Notes: generated by a model from the sequence alone, not told the origin. 64,000 bases of DNA from [Clostridium] symbiosum (GCA_036419695.1 CP143946.1:1014001-1078000), one strand, 5' to 3'. Counted from the stretch's first letter, positions 14,876 through 24,158 are shown. Translations and numbers: made by a program.

Positions 14876-15880
14876 ATGAAATTAATAAAAAAAATATATA
14901 ATTCGTTTTATTCAAAAAGTACTATCTTAGCATTTCTGCTTTTAGTGATTGCGACAAGTATTATTTTCAAAGATAAAAACTTTTTGACGACGGCCAATGT
15001 GTTTAATATTCTTTTAAAGGCAGCGAAAAACGGCGGTTTTCTGGCGCTGGGGATGACATTTGTCATTTTGTGCGCCGAGATCGATCTCTCCGTCGGAGCC
15101 GTGTTTGCCCTCAGCGGAGTGGTGATGGGAATTACCGCCCAGGTCAACCCCGTTTTCGGAATTTTCTGCGGTCTGATGGTTGGTGTGGCTTCCGGGCTTT
15201 TAATCGGCCTGATGGTTACCAAAATGAGGATTTCGTCCTGGATTGCTTCCCTGGCGATGCTGTTCGCCCTCCGCGGAGTAATCCTGATTGTAGCCAAAAA
15301 GTCGGTTGCGATCACGGGAGGCGTGCTCACATTTGCCAATACAAAGATTCTAAAAGGGGTGATACCGGGGATGAACAGTGGTATCTCAATCCTGATTCCG
15401 ATGCTTTTTGTCATCACGTTCATCTGCATGTATGTTTCCAGGCATACGAAGTTCGGCATGGGAATGTATGCGGTGGGAGGAAACTGCGAGGCGGCGCGGA
15501 TGATGGGAATCGATGTGGACCGGATTAAAATCAAGGCATTCGTCTGCTCCGGTTTTATCGCGGCGCTCTCCGGCGTACTATTGGCGTCCAGCAGCGGCAG
15601 CGCGACTCTGAGTGCAGGCAATGTGTATGAGACATATGCGATCGCCATGTGTGCAATCGGCGGCGTAAAGCTGTCCGGCGGGGAAGGGAAATTTTCCGGC
15701 GCATTTTTCGGAATTTTGATTTATTTTATTATCAACACAATCTTTACATATCTTCCGACCAGTATTTCCGTTCACTGGCAGTCAATTATCATGGGTATGC
15801 TGGTGCTGATTTCCGTCGGAGTCCAGTCTGAAGTGTTTCAGACGATCAAAATCAAAAGGAAACAGGTGGGTGAATCATGA
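14876..15880 (+). CDS. Sugar ABC transporter permease 2 (RbsC-like)
   Basis: A 334-residue permease of the same family as its upstream neighbour but clearly divergent. It has GMTFVILCAEIDLSVGAVFALSG, the AVGGNCEAARMMGIDVDRIK loop and AIGGVKLSGGEGKFSGAFFG. The start ATG at 14876 follows AGGAGG right after the previous stop. Its last codons overlap the GH2 start by four bases (ATGA), tying glycosidase synthesis to transport. Confidence 0.92.
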   Translation: MKLIKKIYNSFYSKSTILAFLLLVIATSIIFKDKNFLTTANVFNILLKAAKNGGFLALGMTFVILCAEIDLSVGAVFALSGVVMGITAQVNPVFGIFCGLMVGVASGLLIGLMVTKMRISSWIASLAMLFALRGVILIVAKKSVAITGGVLTFANTKILKGVIPGMNSGISILIPMLFVITFICMYVSRHTKFGMGMYAVGGNCEAARMMGIDVDRIKIKAFVCSGFIAALSGVLLASSSGSATLSAGNVYETYAIAMCAIGGVKLSGGEGKFSGAFFGILIYFIINTIFTYLPTSISVHWQSIIMGMLVLISVGVQSEVFQTIKIKRKQVGES

Positions 15881-17718
15881 TTCAACTAGTCAGCAGGTGG
15901 GGAAAAGAGCTTGATACAGAACATATTTTACCGGAATACCCCCGTCCGAATCTTGTGAGGGACAGTTATCTCAATCTGAACGGAGAATGGGAATATTGCA
16001 TCAGTGAGTCGGAGACGGCGGATTCTTACGACGGCACGATCCTCGTGCCGTTTTCGCCGGAGACCTCGCTGTCCGGTGTGGGAAAAATTCTGATGCCCCA
16101 CCAGTATCTGCATTACAGAAAAAAATTTACCGTTCCGTCCGGTTTCAGGAAGAGCAGAGTCCTGCTCCATTTCGGAGCCGTCGATCAGGAGTGTATCCTG
16201 TATGTCAACGGTACGGAGATAGGGGGACATAAGGGCGGCTATCTGCCGTTTTCCTTCGACATAACGGAGAGCCTCCGCGATGGAGAGAACGAGATTACGC
16301 TCCGTGTCACCGACAGGACGGAACTTTCGCCCCATGCGAGGGGAAAACAGAAACTTGAGAAGAAAGGCAAATACGGGTCGCTCTTTTACACTCCCCAGAG
16401 CGGGATCTGGAAAACCGTCTGGATGGAGAGCGTGGCTAAAGAGTATATCACGGAGGTAAAGATCACCCCCATGTTTGATGAAAGCGCCGTGAAGATTACG
16501 GTATACTCCAACAGGGATGATGAGGGCGGTGAGGAAGGAGACGGATGGAGCGCGGAGAAAGAGGCGTGTAAGAAGGTAAAACTGGAAATTTACGACGGCA
16601 AAACTCCGGTAGGGGAGGCCGTAGCGGACACAGGCCGGGAGATAGTGATAAAGCTTGACGGTTTCAGGGCCTGGAGTCCCGACGATCCCCACCTCTACGA
16701 TCTGAAAATCACACTGGGGGAGGATGAGGTGTCCTCTTACTTTGGAATGCGTAAAATATCGTCCGGCAGGGACAAAAAAGGCATCTTAAGATTCTTTTTA
16801 AACAATAAACCATACTTTTTCAACGGCATTCTGGATCAGGGTTACTGGCCGGAGAGCCTTCTTACCGCGCCCAGCGACGACGCGCTGAAATACGACATTG
16901 TCAAGCTGAAGGAGATGGGATACAACACCATCCGCAAGCATGTCAAGATTGAGCCGGAGCGTTTTTACTATCACTGTGACAGGCTTGGTATGATTGTCTG
17001 GCAGGATATGCCGAACGGCGGAGGCGAATATAACATGGTTTTCGTGACCCATCTGCCGAATGCATCCGACCGGTTTGCCAGAGGCGTGAGCGATCACCAC
17101 TACGGTATATTCAGGCGGAAAGACAGGGAAGGGCGTGAGCAGTACTATACCGATCTGGATGGAATGGTGCGCACTCTGTACAATTATCCCAGCATTGCGG
17201 TGTGGGTTCCCTTCAACGAGGGCTGGGGGCAGTTTGATGCCCCGAAGGCGACGGAGAGAATCCGGAGAACCGATAACACCAGGCTGATCAACGAGGCCTG
17301 CGGCTGGTTTGACCAGAAGGGCGGGGATATGTACAGCATCCACAATTATGTCCATAAATTGAAAGTAAAGCCGCAGGAGGACCGTACGGTCGCACTGACC
17401 GAATATGGGGGATACGCCTATCCGGTGGAAGGCCATCTGCCGTGTGAAAAGGAATTCGGCTACCAGCATTACCATTCCTCTGAGGAGCTTACGGAGAACT
17501 ATAAGCGGCTGTGGGAGGAGGAAATATACCCGAACCTGGAGCGCGGCCTGTGCAGCGCCATCTATACGCAGACCAGCGATATTGAGGAGGAGATCAATGG
17601 TGTCATGACATATGACCGTGAGGTTGACAAACTGCAGATAGAGAAAGTCCAGAAGCTGAATAAAAAGCTTTATGAGATGTTTGACAGGGTTACGGAGGGT
17701 GAAGCGGCAGCGTGGTAA
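15877..17718 (+). CDS. Glycoside hydrolase family 2 protein
   Basis: A 613-residue GH2-type enzyme (beta-galactosidase/glucuronidase superfamily). A jelly-roll sugar-binding domain is at about 20-190 (LNGEWEYCIS, HYRKKFTVP, GGHKGGYLPFSFDIT), then an immunoglobulin-like domain to about 300 and a TIM barrel. In the barrel, the acid/base Glu lies in VWVPFNEGWGQFD (E448) and the nucleophile Glu in VALTEYGGYAYP (E509). There is no signal peptide, so it works in the cytoplasm on sugars brought in by the upstream transporter. It is shorter than LacZ (about 1,000 residues) and lacks the long C-terminal domains. Substrate linkage unknown. Confidence 0.9.
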   Translation: MIQLVSRWGKELDTEHILPEYPRPNLVRDSYLNLNGEWEYCISESETADSYDGTILVPFSPETSLSGVGKILMPHQYLHYRKKFTVPSGFRKSRVLLHFGAVDQECILYVNGTEIGGHKGGYLPFSFDITESLRDGENEITLRVTDRTELSPHARGKQKLEKKGKYGSLFYTPQSGIWKTVWMESVAKEYITEVKITPMFDESAVKITVYSNRDDEGGEEGDGWSAEKEACKKVKLEIYDGKTPVGEAVADTGREIVIKLDGFRAWSPDDPHLYDLKITLGEDEVSSYFGMRKISSGRDKKGILRFFLNNKPYFFNGILDQGYWPESLLTAPSDDALKYDIVKLKEMGYNTIRKHVKIEPERFYYHCDRLGMIVWQDMPNGGGEYNMVFVTHLPNASDRFARGVSDHHYGIFRRKDREGREQYYTDLDGMVRTLYNYPSIAVWVPFNEGWGQFDAPKATERIRRTDNTRLINEACGWFDQKGGDMYSIHNYVHKLKVKPQEDRTVALTEYGGYAYPVEGHLPCEKEFGYQHYHSSEELTENYKRLWEEEIYPNLERGLCSAIYTQTSDIEEEINGVMTYDREVDKLQIEKVQKLNKKLYEMFDRVTEGEAAAW

Positions 17719-17731
17719 ACTGCCGCTTTTC
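17702..17731 (+). terminator. Terminator at the end of the sugar operon
   Basis: AAGCGGCAG and CTGCCGCTT form a compact hairpin around CGTGGTAAA and are followed by TTCC. The left arm overlaps the last codons of the GH2 gene. Confidence 0.7.
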
Positions 17732-17779
17732 CTCTCCGCAAAACCCCGCTAACGTCCCGAAAAAAATTCCGACAACATT

Positions 17780-17906
17780 TTGCACAAAAGGCAAGTATCC
17801 GTTATAATAAGAATTGCCGTAAAAGGGAAATGTGACAGGAGTCTCCCGAATTTTACCGGGGGAACACCTATTCTGTATCGGCTTTTTTGTGACATTTCGT
17901 GTCGAA
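17780..17906 (+). promoter_or_regulatory. spo0A promoter region with a 0A box
   Basis: TTGCAC (17780-17785) and TATAAT (17803-17808) are 17 bases apart, a good sigma-A promoter. Overlapping it, AAAGGCAAG and TAAGAATTG with a 12-base gap resemble a sigma-H promoter with one or two mismatches. TGTCGAA at 17900-17906 matches the Spo0A-binding box, consistent with autoregulation. Confidence 0.6.
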
Positions 17907-17991
17907 TTATGCGGTGAGATCGAGTTGAAAGAAAAACGGGGTCGAGTCTATAATCATCATTACCATTTAAATTTTAGGAGGAGAGTATATC

Positions 17992-18798
17992 ATGGCAGAA
18001 CTTAATATTGCGATTGCGGATGACAACAGGCAGACTTTGGAGATGCTTGGCGAAATACTGGAGAGTGAAAAAGATTATCATGTCGTTGGAAAGGCAGATA
18101 ATGGCAATGAGGCGTACAATATGATACTGAGAACAAAGCCGGATGTTGTCTTACTGGACATAGTTATGCCGGGTATGGACGGAATCTCGGTTATGGAGAA
18201 GGTAAAAAATAACGAAGAATTCAAAGAAAATACATCTTTCATCATGGTAACGGCGGCCAGCAGTGAGAATCTGACAGCAGATGCCTTTAAACTCGGCGCC
18301 AGCTATTACATCATGAAACCCTTTACCAGGGACAGCGTCCTCGACAAACTGAGAAGACTGTCGGGTTACAAAAATAAAACAACCATGCTTGCGGGAAGCA
18401 GAAAAGTGAAACCTTATGTAAATAAATCGGATTATATGGAGCAGAATCTGGAAAATGATGTAACTCAGATGCTTCATGAGATTGGCATCCCGGCACATAT
18501 CAAAGGTTACCAGTATCTGCGGGATGCTATTATTATGTCCGTCAGTGATAAAGAGATGCTTGCATCGGTGACAAAAATCCTGTATCCGACCATTGCAAAG
18601 AAACACCAGACAACGCCCAGCCGTGTGGAGCGCGCAATCCGCCACGCGATTGAAGTGGCATGGAGCAGAGGAAAGATGGATACAATCAATGAACTGTTCG
18701 GATACACGGTGAGCACGGGAAAGGGCAAGCCAACCAACTCGGAATTCATAGCCCTGATTGTGGATAAGATCCGCCTGGACTACCGCAGAATGAATTAA
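17992..18798 (+). CDS. spo0A: Sporulation master regulator Spo0A
   Basis: The 268-residue response regulator decides entry into sporulation. The receiver domain spans residues 1-125, with acidic pocket ADDN, phosphorylation site Asp56 in VVLLDIVMPG, and the conserved Lys in YIMKPF. The C-terminal Spo0A DNA-binding domain (about 150-268) contains KGYQYLRDAI, HQTTPSRVERAIRHAIEVAWSRGK and the end TNSEFIALIVDKIRLDYR. The start follows AGGAGGAGAG. It is separated from spoIVB by about 11.4 kb of accessory genes. The gene looks intact and normal. Confidence 0.98.
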   Translation: MAELNIAIADDNRQTLEMLGEILESEKDYHVVGKADNGNEAYNMILRTKPDVVLLDIVMPGMDGISVMEKVKNNEEFKENTSFIMVTAASSENLTADAFKLGASYYIMKPFTRDSVLDKLRRLSGYKNKTTMLAGSRKVKPYVNKSDYMEQNLENDVTQMLHEIGIPAHIKGYQYLRDAIIMSVSDKEMLASVTKILYPTIAKKHQTTPSRVERAIRHAIEVAWSRGKMDTINELFGYTVSTGKGKPTNSEFIALIVDKIRLDYRRMN

Positions 18799-19034
18799 CC
18801 GGACTGGAAATTTTTTCAAAATACGGCGCCCGGATACGGGCGTATTAACCCGGTTTTACCGGCTGGAAGCAATTGTATGTAACAATTTACAAGTATTTTA
18901 GAATAATAATAAAAGACTTAAAAAATTCTGATACTACTTTCTAAATTCATAATTATATTGTATAATGATTATAATCATCGTGTGAGGTATGACGTGAAAC
19001 GTTTTCAATATAATGTAGCCGGGGAGGTAGTATT

Positions 19035-20477
19035 ATGAAGAACATTCTCTTTATAGCATCAGAAGCAGTTCCGTTTATAAAGACGGGAGGATTGGCGGAC
19101 GTTGTAGGTTCACTTCCAAAATGTTTTGATAAAGAATATTTTGATGTGAGGGTTATGATACCGAAGTATCTTTGCATCAAGGAGAGCCTTCGCAGCGAGA
19201 TGAAGTATGTCAGCCATTTCTATATGGACTACCTGGGACAGAACCGGTATGTGGGCATACTGCAGTATGAGTATGAGGGAATTACCTTTTATTTTATTGA
19301 CAATGAAAGCTACTTCTGGGGCAGTAAACCTTATGGGGACTGGTATTTTGACCTGGAGAAGTTCTCCTTTTTCTGCAAGGCGGCATTGTCGTCTCTGCCT
19401 GTGATCGGGTTCAAGCCCGATGTCATTCACTGTCATGACTGGCAGACCGGTCTTATTCCGGTACACTTGAAAGATAAATTCCGCGGCGGCGAATTCTTCC
19501 GCGATATTAAATCGGTTATGACAATTCACAATCTGAAGTTCCAGGGCGTATGGGATGTAAAGACAGTCCAGCGTTTTTCCGAACTTCCTGATTACTACTT
19601 CACACCTGATAAACTGGAAGCATACAAAGACGGCAATATGTTAAAGGGCGGCCTTGTCTTTGCCGACGCCGTCACAACCGTCAGCAATACGTATGCGGAA
19701 GAGATAAAAACCCCGTTTTACGGCGAGGGACTGGACGGCCTGATGAGGGCCAGAAGCAACAGCCTGCGGGGCATTTTAAACGGTATTGATTATGATGAAT
19801 TCAATCCTGAGACGGATAAGCTGATTGCGCAGAATTACAACGCGAGGACATTCCGTAAGGAGAAGGCGAAGAATAAGAAGGACCTTCAGGCTCAGCTCGG
19901 CCTAGCGCAGGATGAGAAGAAATTCATGATTGGTATTGTTTCGCGTCTCACGGATCAGAAGGGATTTGATTTGATCCAGTGCGTAATGGACGACATCTGT
20001 GCGGAGGACGTCCAGCTCGTAATCCTGGGCACCGGTGATGAAAAGTATGAGAATATGTTCCGTCACTATGACTGGAAGTATAACGACAGGGTTTCCGCTA
20101 ACATTTACTATTCCGAGGAACTGTCGCACAAGGTATATGCAGCCTGTGACGCTTTCCTGATGCCGTCCCTGTTTGAACCCTGCGGACTGAGCCAGCTTAT
20201 GGCCCTGCGTTACGGAACCGTACCGATTGTCCGGGAAACCGGCGGTTTAAAAGATACGGTCTGGCCGTATAATGAGTATGAGGGCACCGGCACCGGTTTT
20301 TCGTTCGCCAATTACAACGCACATGAGATGCTGGACTGCATTTATTACGCCAAATACGTTTTCTACAACAAAAAGCGTGAATGGAACAAGATTGTAGACC
20401 GGGGCATGGCGGCGGATTTCTCCTGGCATGCATCGGCTATGAAGTATCAGGAACTTTATGACTGGCTGATTGGATAG
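19035..20477 (+). CDS. glgA: Glycogen synthase
   Basis: GlgA transfers glucose from ADP-glucose to the growing alpha-1,4-glucan. The 480-residue GT5 protein has the N-terminal ADP-glucose loop FIKTGGLADVVGSLPK, the DVIHCHDWQTGLIPVHLK segment, and the C-terminal nucleotide-sugar site PSLFEPCGLSQLMALRYGTVPIVRETGGLKDTV. Length is normal. The start follows GGGGAGG. No other glycogen genes are adjacent. An HD-domain gene follows after 19 bases, probably in the same transcript. Confidence 0.95.
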   Translation: MKNILFIASEAVPFIKTGGLADVVGSLPKCFDKEYFDVRVMIPKYLCIKESLRSEMKYVSHFYMDYLGQNRYVGILQYEYEGITFYFIDNESYFWGSKPYGDWYFDLEKFSFFCKAALSSLPVIGFKPDVIHCHDWQTGLIPVHLKDKFRGGEFFRDIKSVMTIHNLKFQGVWDVKTVQRFSELPDYYFTPDKLEAYKDGNMLKGGLVFADAVTTVSNTYAEEIKTPFYGEGLDGLMRARSNSLRGILNGIDYDEFNPETDKLIAQNYNARTFRKEKAKNKKDLQAQLGLAQDEKKFMIGIVSRLTDQKGFDLIQCVMDDICAEDVQLVILGTGDEKYENMFRHYDWKYNDRVSANIYYSEELSHKVYAACDAFLMPSLFEPCGLSQLMALRYGTVPIVRETGGLKDTVWPYNEYEGTGTGFSFANYNAHEMLDCIYYAKYVFYNKKREWNKIVDRGMAADFSWHASAMKYQELYDWLIG

Positions 20478-20496
20478 TAAGGAGTGCGATTAGGGC

Positions 20497-21069
20497 ATGG
20501 AACAGATAAGATTAAGCCGGCAGGAAAAGGAAGCGGTCAGAAGATGGTCGGAAGACGGCAACTGGGCCGTGCGGGGGGAGTATAAAAAGGACAGCGGTTA
20601 TATGGACTGCGTCGCCGATATTCTGGAAACCCCTGTGTTCCAGTCCATGGATAATTACTTCCAGCACGGGAATACTACCTGTAAAGAGCATTGCATCCGC
20701 GTTTCCTACATGAGCTATAAGATGTGCAGGAAATATGGGTGGGATTACCGCCAGGCGGCAAGAGCGGCTCTCCTCCATGATTTGTTTCTCTACGATTGGC
20801 ATACCCACGCAAAGGAGACAGGAGAATATTTCCACGGATTTACCCATCCGAAGACGGCGATGAAGAATGCCGAGAAGTATTTTCAGGTGACAGAGAAGGA
20901 GAAGAATATGATTCTCCGCCATATGTGGCCGCTGACACCGGTTCCTCCGAAATATAAGGAAGGATATACCATCATTTATGCCGACAAATACTGCGGTCTT
21001 GCAGAGGTCGGCGCAAGGATGAAAGACTGGTTCCTATATAATCTGCGTCCGGCCTGGGCCAGACGCTGA
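20497..21069 (+). CDS. HD-domain phosphohydrolase-like protein
   Basis: A 190-residue protein with a metal-binding HD domain. It has EHCIRVS (first His), ALLHDLFLYDWH (HD pair), then FHGFTHPKTAM and ILRHMWPLTPVPP. HD proteins of this size in Clostridia are usually of unknown substrate; relatives hydrolyse nucleotides or phosphodiesters. It lies 19 bases after glgA and ends before a small terminator. The function is not resolved beyond the fold. Confidence 0.8.
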   Translation: MEQIRLSRQEKEAVRRWSEDGNWAVRGEYKKDSGYMDCVADILETPVFQSMDNYFQHGNTTCKEHCIRVSYMSYKMCRKYGWDYRQAARAALLHDLFLYDWHTHAKETGEYFHGFTHPKTAMKNAEKYFQVTEKEKNMILRHMWPLTPVPPKYKEGYTIIYADKYCGLAEVGARMKDWFLYNLRPAWARR

Positions 21070-21113
21070 CGATAGTCCTCAGGCAATGCGCGCAGGTCAC
21101 CATCATGAGTATA

Positions 21114-21137
21114 AAGAGCCCGGCTCGCCGGGCTTTT
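21114..21137 (+). terminator. Short terminator after the HD gene
   Basis: AGCCCGGC and GCCGGGCT form a tight hairpin followed by TTTATG. It separates glgA-HD from the next gene. Confidence 0.65.
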
Positions 21138-21186
21138 ATGCCGTGGTAGGGCTGGTGTCGATAAAAGAAAAGTACAGGAGATAAAC

Positions 21187-21648
21187 ATGACATTTTTTCA
21201 GCAAGTAACCGGAAACCAGACGTTAATGAGCGGCGTGGCAGGCTGGGTAATCGCCCAGGTACTGAAAACACTGCTTGATATTGCGCTGAACCGTTCCTTT
21301 AACCCCGAGCGGCTGGTGGGCTCGGGCGGTATGCCCAGCTCCCATTCGTCCACGATGTGTGCGCTGACAACGGCAGCGGGGATGAGATACGGCGGAGGCA
21401 GTTTTGAATTTGCAGTCTGTTTTATCGTATCCATGGTTGTAATGTACGACGCAATCGGCGTACGGCAGGAAACAGGGAAACAGGCGAAGGTACTTAACAG
21501 TCTGCTGTTCGACGATTTTCTCAAACTGGACGGCGTGGTACTGCAGGAGAAATTAAAAGAATATGTGGGACATACTCCAATCCAGGTTGCGGCGGGAGCA
21601 ATCCTGGGGGTAATTATTGCCCTGGTGATGGATCCGATGTTTATTTAA
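21187..21648 (+). CDS. Divergent PAP2 family protein (YuiD/DUF212)
   Basis: A 153-residue membrane protein of the DUF212/YuiD family, distantly related to PAP2 phosphatases. It shows GGMPSSHSSTMCALTTAAG, the family's conserved Ser-His pair, then VMYDAIGVRQETGKQAKVLN and a closing HTPIQVAAGAILGVIIAL. It has three to four membrane spans. The start follows CAGGAG. The reaction is not known for the family. Confidence 0.88.
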   Translation: MTFFQQVTGNQTLMSGVAGWVIAQVLKTLLDIALNRSFNPERLVGSGGMPSSHSSTMCALTTAAGMRYGGGSFEFAVCFIVSMVVMYDAIGVRQETGKQAKVLNSLLFDDFLKLDGVVLQEKLKEYVGHTPIQVAAGAILGVIIALVMDPMFI

Positions 21649-21828
21649 ATTTTATAAAGGTCAGGGGGAAAAGCTCACGGTGTGGGCTTTTTGCCATTAT
21701 GGGGGGAGAATCAAGTTATAAAATTGTTACAATTTTCTTGCTTTCTGAATTATTTCATATTATACTGGAAAAAATTATTAGGAAGTTTCCGGCAGGGGAC
21801 AGAGAAGAGAGACTGAAAGGACGGGAAT

Positions 21829-22407
21829 TTGCAAATGAAGATAACGGCAGACATTTATTTTTGGATTAATTGTTTTTTTACATTCAGCCTGATAGGCTAT
21901 ATCCTCGAATGCATTGTTCTGACTGTGGAAAACAGAAAACCAGTTTATAACCGCGGCTTTGGCCATGGACCGTTCTGTATTATTTACGGTTTTGGGGCTA
22001 TCGGAGCCGCCATACTCCTCAGACCGGTTTCCGACAACATGGTAAAGCTCTATTTTGCAAGTATGCTGATGGCAACGACGATGGAGCTTATCACCGCTAG
22101 AATCATGATACGGCTTTTTGGAGCTTTCTGGTGGGATTACAGTAAGAAGAAATGTAATTATAAGGGGATTATCTGTCTGGAGAGCAGTCTGGGCTGGGGA
22201 CTTCTGGGAATTATCTTTTTCAGGATCCTCAATGTTCAGGTACAGAATACGGTGAGAAGGATCCCAAACCACGTTGGGAAATATGTGGCTCTGGCATTGA
22301 TTTTCTTCTATGTGTTCGACTTTTTCTACAGCTTCAGGACTGAGTTGAGGGAAAAAGACTGTGAAGAAGATACGGAGATGATCGGCAGGATGAAGGTCAA
22401 TCCATAG
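21829..22407 (+). CDS. Putative ABC transporter permease family membrane protein (CmpB/DUF1113-like)
   Basis: The protein of about 190 residues has five predicted membrane spans. It carries the family pattern FSLIGYILECIV, RKPVYNRGFGHGPFCIIYGFGA, and a later FWWDYSKKKCNYKGIICLESSLGWGLLG. Members are annotated as putative ABC permeases, but no ATPase is near and the activity is unproven. The start could be TTG at 21829 (7 bases after GAAAGGA) or ATG at 21835; spacing favours TTG. Confidence 0.8.
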   Translation: MQMKITADIYFWINCFFTFSLIGYILECIVLTVENRKPVYNRGFGHGPFCIIYGFGAIGAAILLRPVSDNMVKLYFASMLMATTMELITARIMIRLFGAFWWDYSKKKCNYKGIICLESSLGWGLLGIIFFRILNVQVQNTVRRIPNHVGKYVALALIFFYVFDFFYSFRTELREKDCEEDTEMIGRMKVNP

Positions 22408-22474
22408 CAGGCTTAGGCTGGAGGAGCGGTTAAAACGCCGTCACGGCGGCATGAATATGGATTGACGGATCAGT

Positions 22475-22515
22475 AAGCGGGCGGCAGAACGGAATACGGA
22501 CTGCCGCCTGCTTTT
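22475..22515 (+). terminator. Terminator; rest of the 316-base gap to maf
   Basis: AAGCGGGCGGCAG and CTGCCGCCTGCTT form a strong hairpin with TTCGTT after it. The rest of the gap (to 22723) contains TACTGTTCA near 22614 and GGACAGTAAC near 22684 in inverted order. These look like a worn copy of the GTTACTGTTCACA repeat seen at 31153 and 47189. No gene is seen in the gap. Confidence 0.7.
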
Positions 22516-22723
22516 CGTTGCAGCCGCCCTTGTGCATACAGGGGAGTTTGTGGTATAAATAAAAGGGTGGCGGTGTACCGTCCGCTATTATGCGAAACAC
22601 GATAATGATAGATACTGTTCAAAGGTAATAAACCGCGAGGTGTTTTCGCGCATATTCCGCGTGAAAATCCCGGGTTGCAGGAGTGGACAGTAACAAATTA
22701 TAAAACAGAGACAGGATGTAAAA

Positions 22724-23377
22724 ATGGAGAATATAAAAGTGATACTGGCCTCTGCCTCTCCGAGGAGAGAAGAGCTGCTCAGGCAGATTGGAATCGTCCC
22801 GGAAGTGATGCCCAGCCGGGTTGAGGAGAAGGTGACGAAAAAGGAACCGGATCAGGTGGTGATGGAACTTTCCAGGCAGAAGGCCGAAGAAGTAGCGGCG
22901 AGGCTTGAAAAGACGCAGAAAGAGAAGTTTACTGAGGACCGTGCAAAGAAGGCTGAGAAGACGGAGGCGGAAGAGGGGACATCCCTCACACAGATAGTGG
23001 TCGGTTCAGACACGGTAGTCTATGCAGACGGCAGAATCCTCGGCAAACCGGCGGATTATGAAGATGCGGCGAATATGCTCAGAACTCTTCAGGGAGGAAC
23101 TCACCACGTTTACACCGGTGTGACTCTGATTGCAGGTGAACGGAAGAAGACCTTTGCTGTGGAAACCGTGGTCGATGTATATCCGATGTCGGAGCAGGAA
23201 ATAGAAGCTTATCTGGCCTGCGGGGAATCCATGGATAAGGCGGGAGCTTATGGAATCCAGGGCAGATTCGCCGCGCATATCAGAGGAATCCAGGGGTCTT
23301 ATACAAATGTAATGGGACTTCCGGCCGGAAGAGTCTATCAGGAAATGAAACGCCTATTGGAGGAACAGGATGATTAA
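22724..23377 (+). CDS. maf: Maf family nucleoside triphosphate pyrophosphatase
   Basis: Maf proteins hydrolyse non-canonical or modified dTTP/UTP/CTP to the monophosphate and can restrain septum formation. The 217-residue protein has the N-terminal signature LASASPRREELLRQIG, the active-site VVGSDTVVYADGRILGKP, and AYGIQGRFAAHIRGIQGSYTNVMGLP. Between the first helix region and VVGSDTV there is a charged insert of roughly 25 residues (about 68-92, Lys/Glu-rich), which makes it longer than the usual 190. The gene overlaps the next by 8 bases. Confidence 0.92.
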   Translation: MENIKVILASASPRREELLRQIGIVPEVMPSRVEEKVTKKEPDQVVMELSRQKAEEVAARLEKTQKEKFTEDRAKKAEKTEAEEGTSLTQIVVGSDTVVYADGRILGKPADYEDAANMLRTLQGGTHHVYTGVTLIAGERKKTFAVETVVDVYPMSEQEIEAYLACGESMDKAGAYGIQGRFAAHIRGIQGSYTNVMGLPAGRVYQEMKRLLEEQDD

Positions 23378-24158
23378 ATTAATCGTATCGGATATTGACG
23401 GCACCCTTGTAAAAGACGGAGAGAATCAAATCAATCCGGAGATTTTTGATGTGATTATGGAACTGAAAAAGAAAAAGAAGATCCATTTTGCAGCCGCCAG
23501 CGGACGTCAGGCTGCCAGTATTGAGTGTACCTTTGCCCCTATCAAAAAGGAGATTTTTTATGTGGCGGAGAACGGTTCTTACCTGGGCTGCTATGGAAGA
23601 AATCTTTTTCTCTATCCAATCGACCGGGAAACCGCGGATCAGCTGGCGGTGGATATCAGAAAGGATCCGGATCTGGAGGTCATGGTAAGCGGGGCCAAGG
23701 GGACCTATCTGGAGACGAAAGACAGAGAGTTCATAGACTGGATGGCAAACGGATACCATTTTAATATTATCGAGGTGGATGACGTCACCAAGGTGGACGA
23801 TGAAATTATCAAGGTGGCCGCGTACCGGAGGGATGGAATCCAGCACGCCGCCGAACCGTATTTCAGCAAATACGGCAGCAGGCTTAAGATGACGATATCA
23901 GGAGAAATGTGGATGGACTGCATGGCCCTGGGCGTCAACAAGGGCGAGGCTGTTAAGACGCTGCAGGAAAGCCTCGGGATTGCCCCGGAGGAGACGATGG
24001 TTTTTGGTGATCAGCTCAATGATATAGAGATGCTGAACCGGGCCTATTACAGCTTTGCCGTGGGAAATGCGAGGGAAGAAGTCAAAAAAACGGCCAGATT
24101 CCAGGCGGATCGCAATGTGAATGACGGTGTTATGAAAATACTGAAGCTTCTTTTGTAG
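23370..24158 (+). CDS. HAD family (Cof-type) phosphatase
   Basis: A 262-residue Cof-like HAD hydrolase. Motif I is VSDIDGTLVKDG (nucleophile Asp near residue 8), motif II FAAASGRQAAS, and the late motifs are NKGEAVKTL and MVFGDQLNDIEMLNRA. These enzymes dephosphorylate sugar phosphates, flavin or pyridoxal phosphates in the cytoplasm; the substrate is not predictable from sequence. It overlaps maf by 8 bases, and the PrsA-like gene follows 35 bases on, suggesting one transcript. Confidence 0.93.
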   Translation: MIKLIVSDIDGTLVKDGENQINPEIFDVIMELKKKKKIHFAAASGRQAASIECTFAPIKKEIFYVAENGSYLGCYGRNLFLYPIDRETADQLAVDIRKDPDLEVMVSGAKGTYLETKDREFIDWMANGYHFNIIEVDDVTKVDDEIIKVAAYRRDGIQHAAEPYFSKYGSRLKMTISGEMWMDCMALGVNKGEAVKTLQESLGIAPEETMVFGDQLNDIEMLNRAYYSFAVGNAREEVKKTARFQADRNVNDGVMKILKLLL

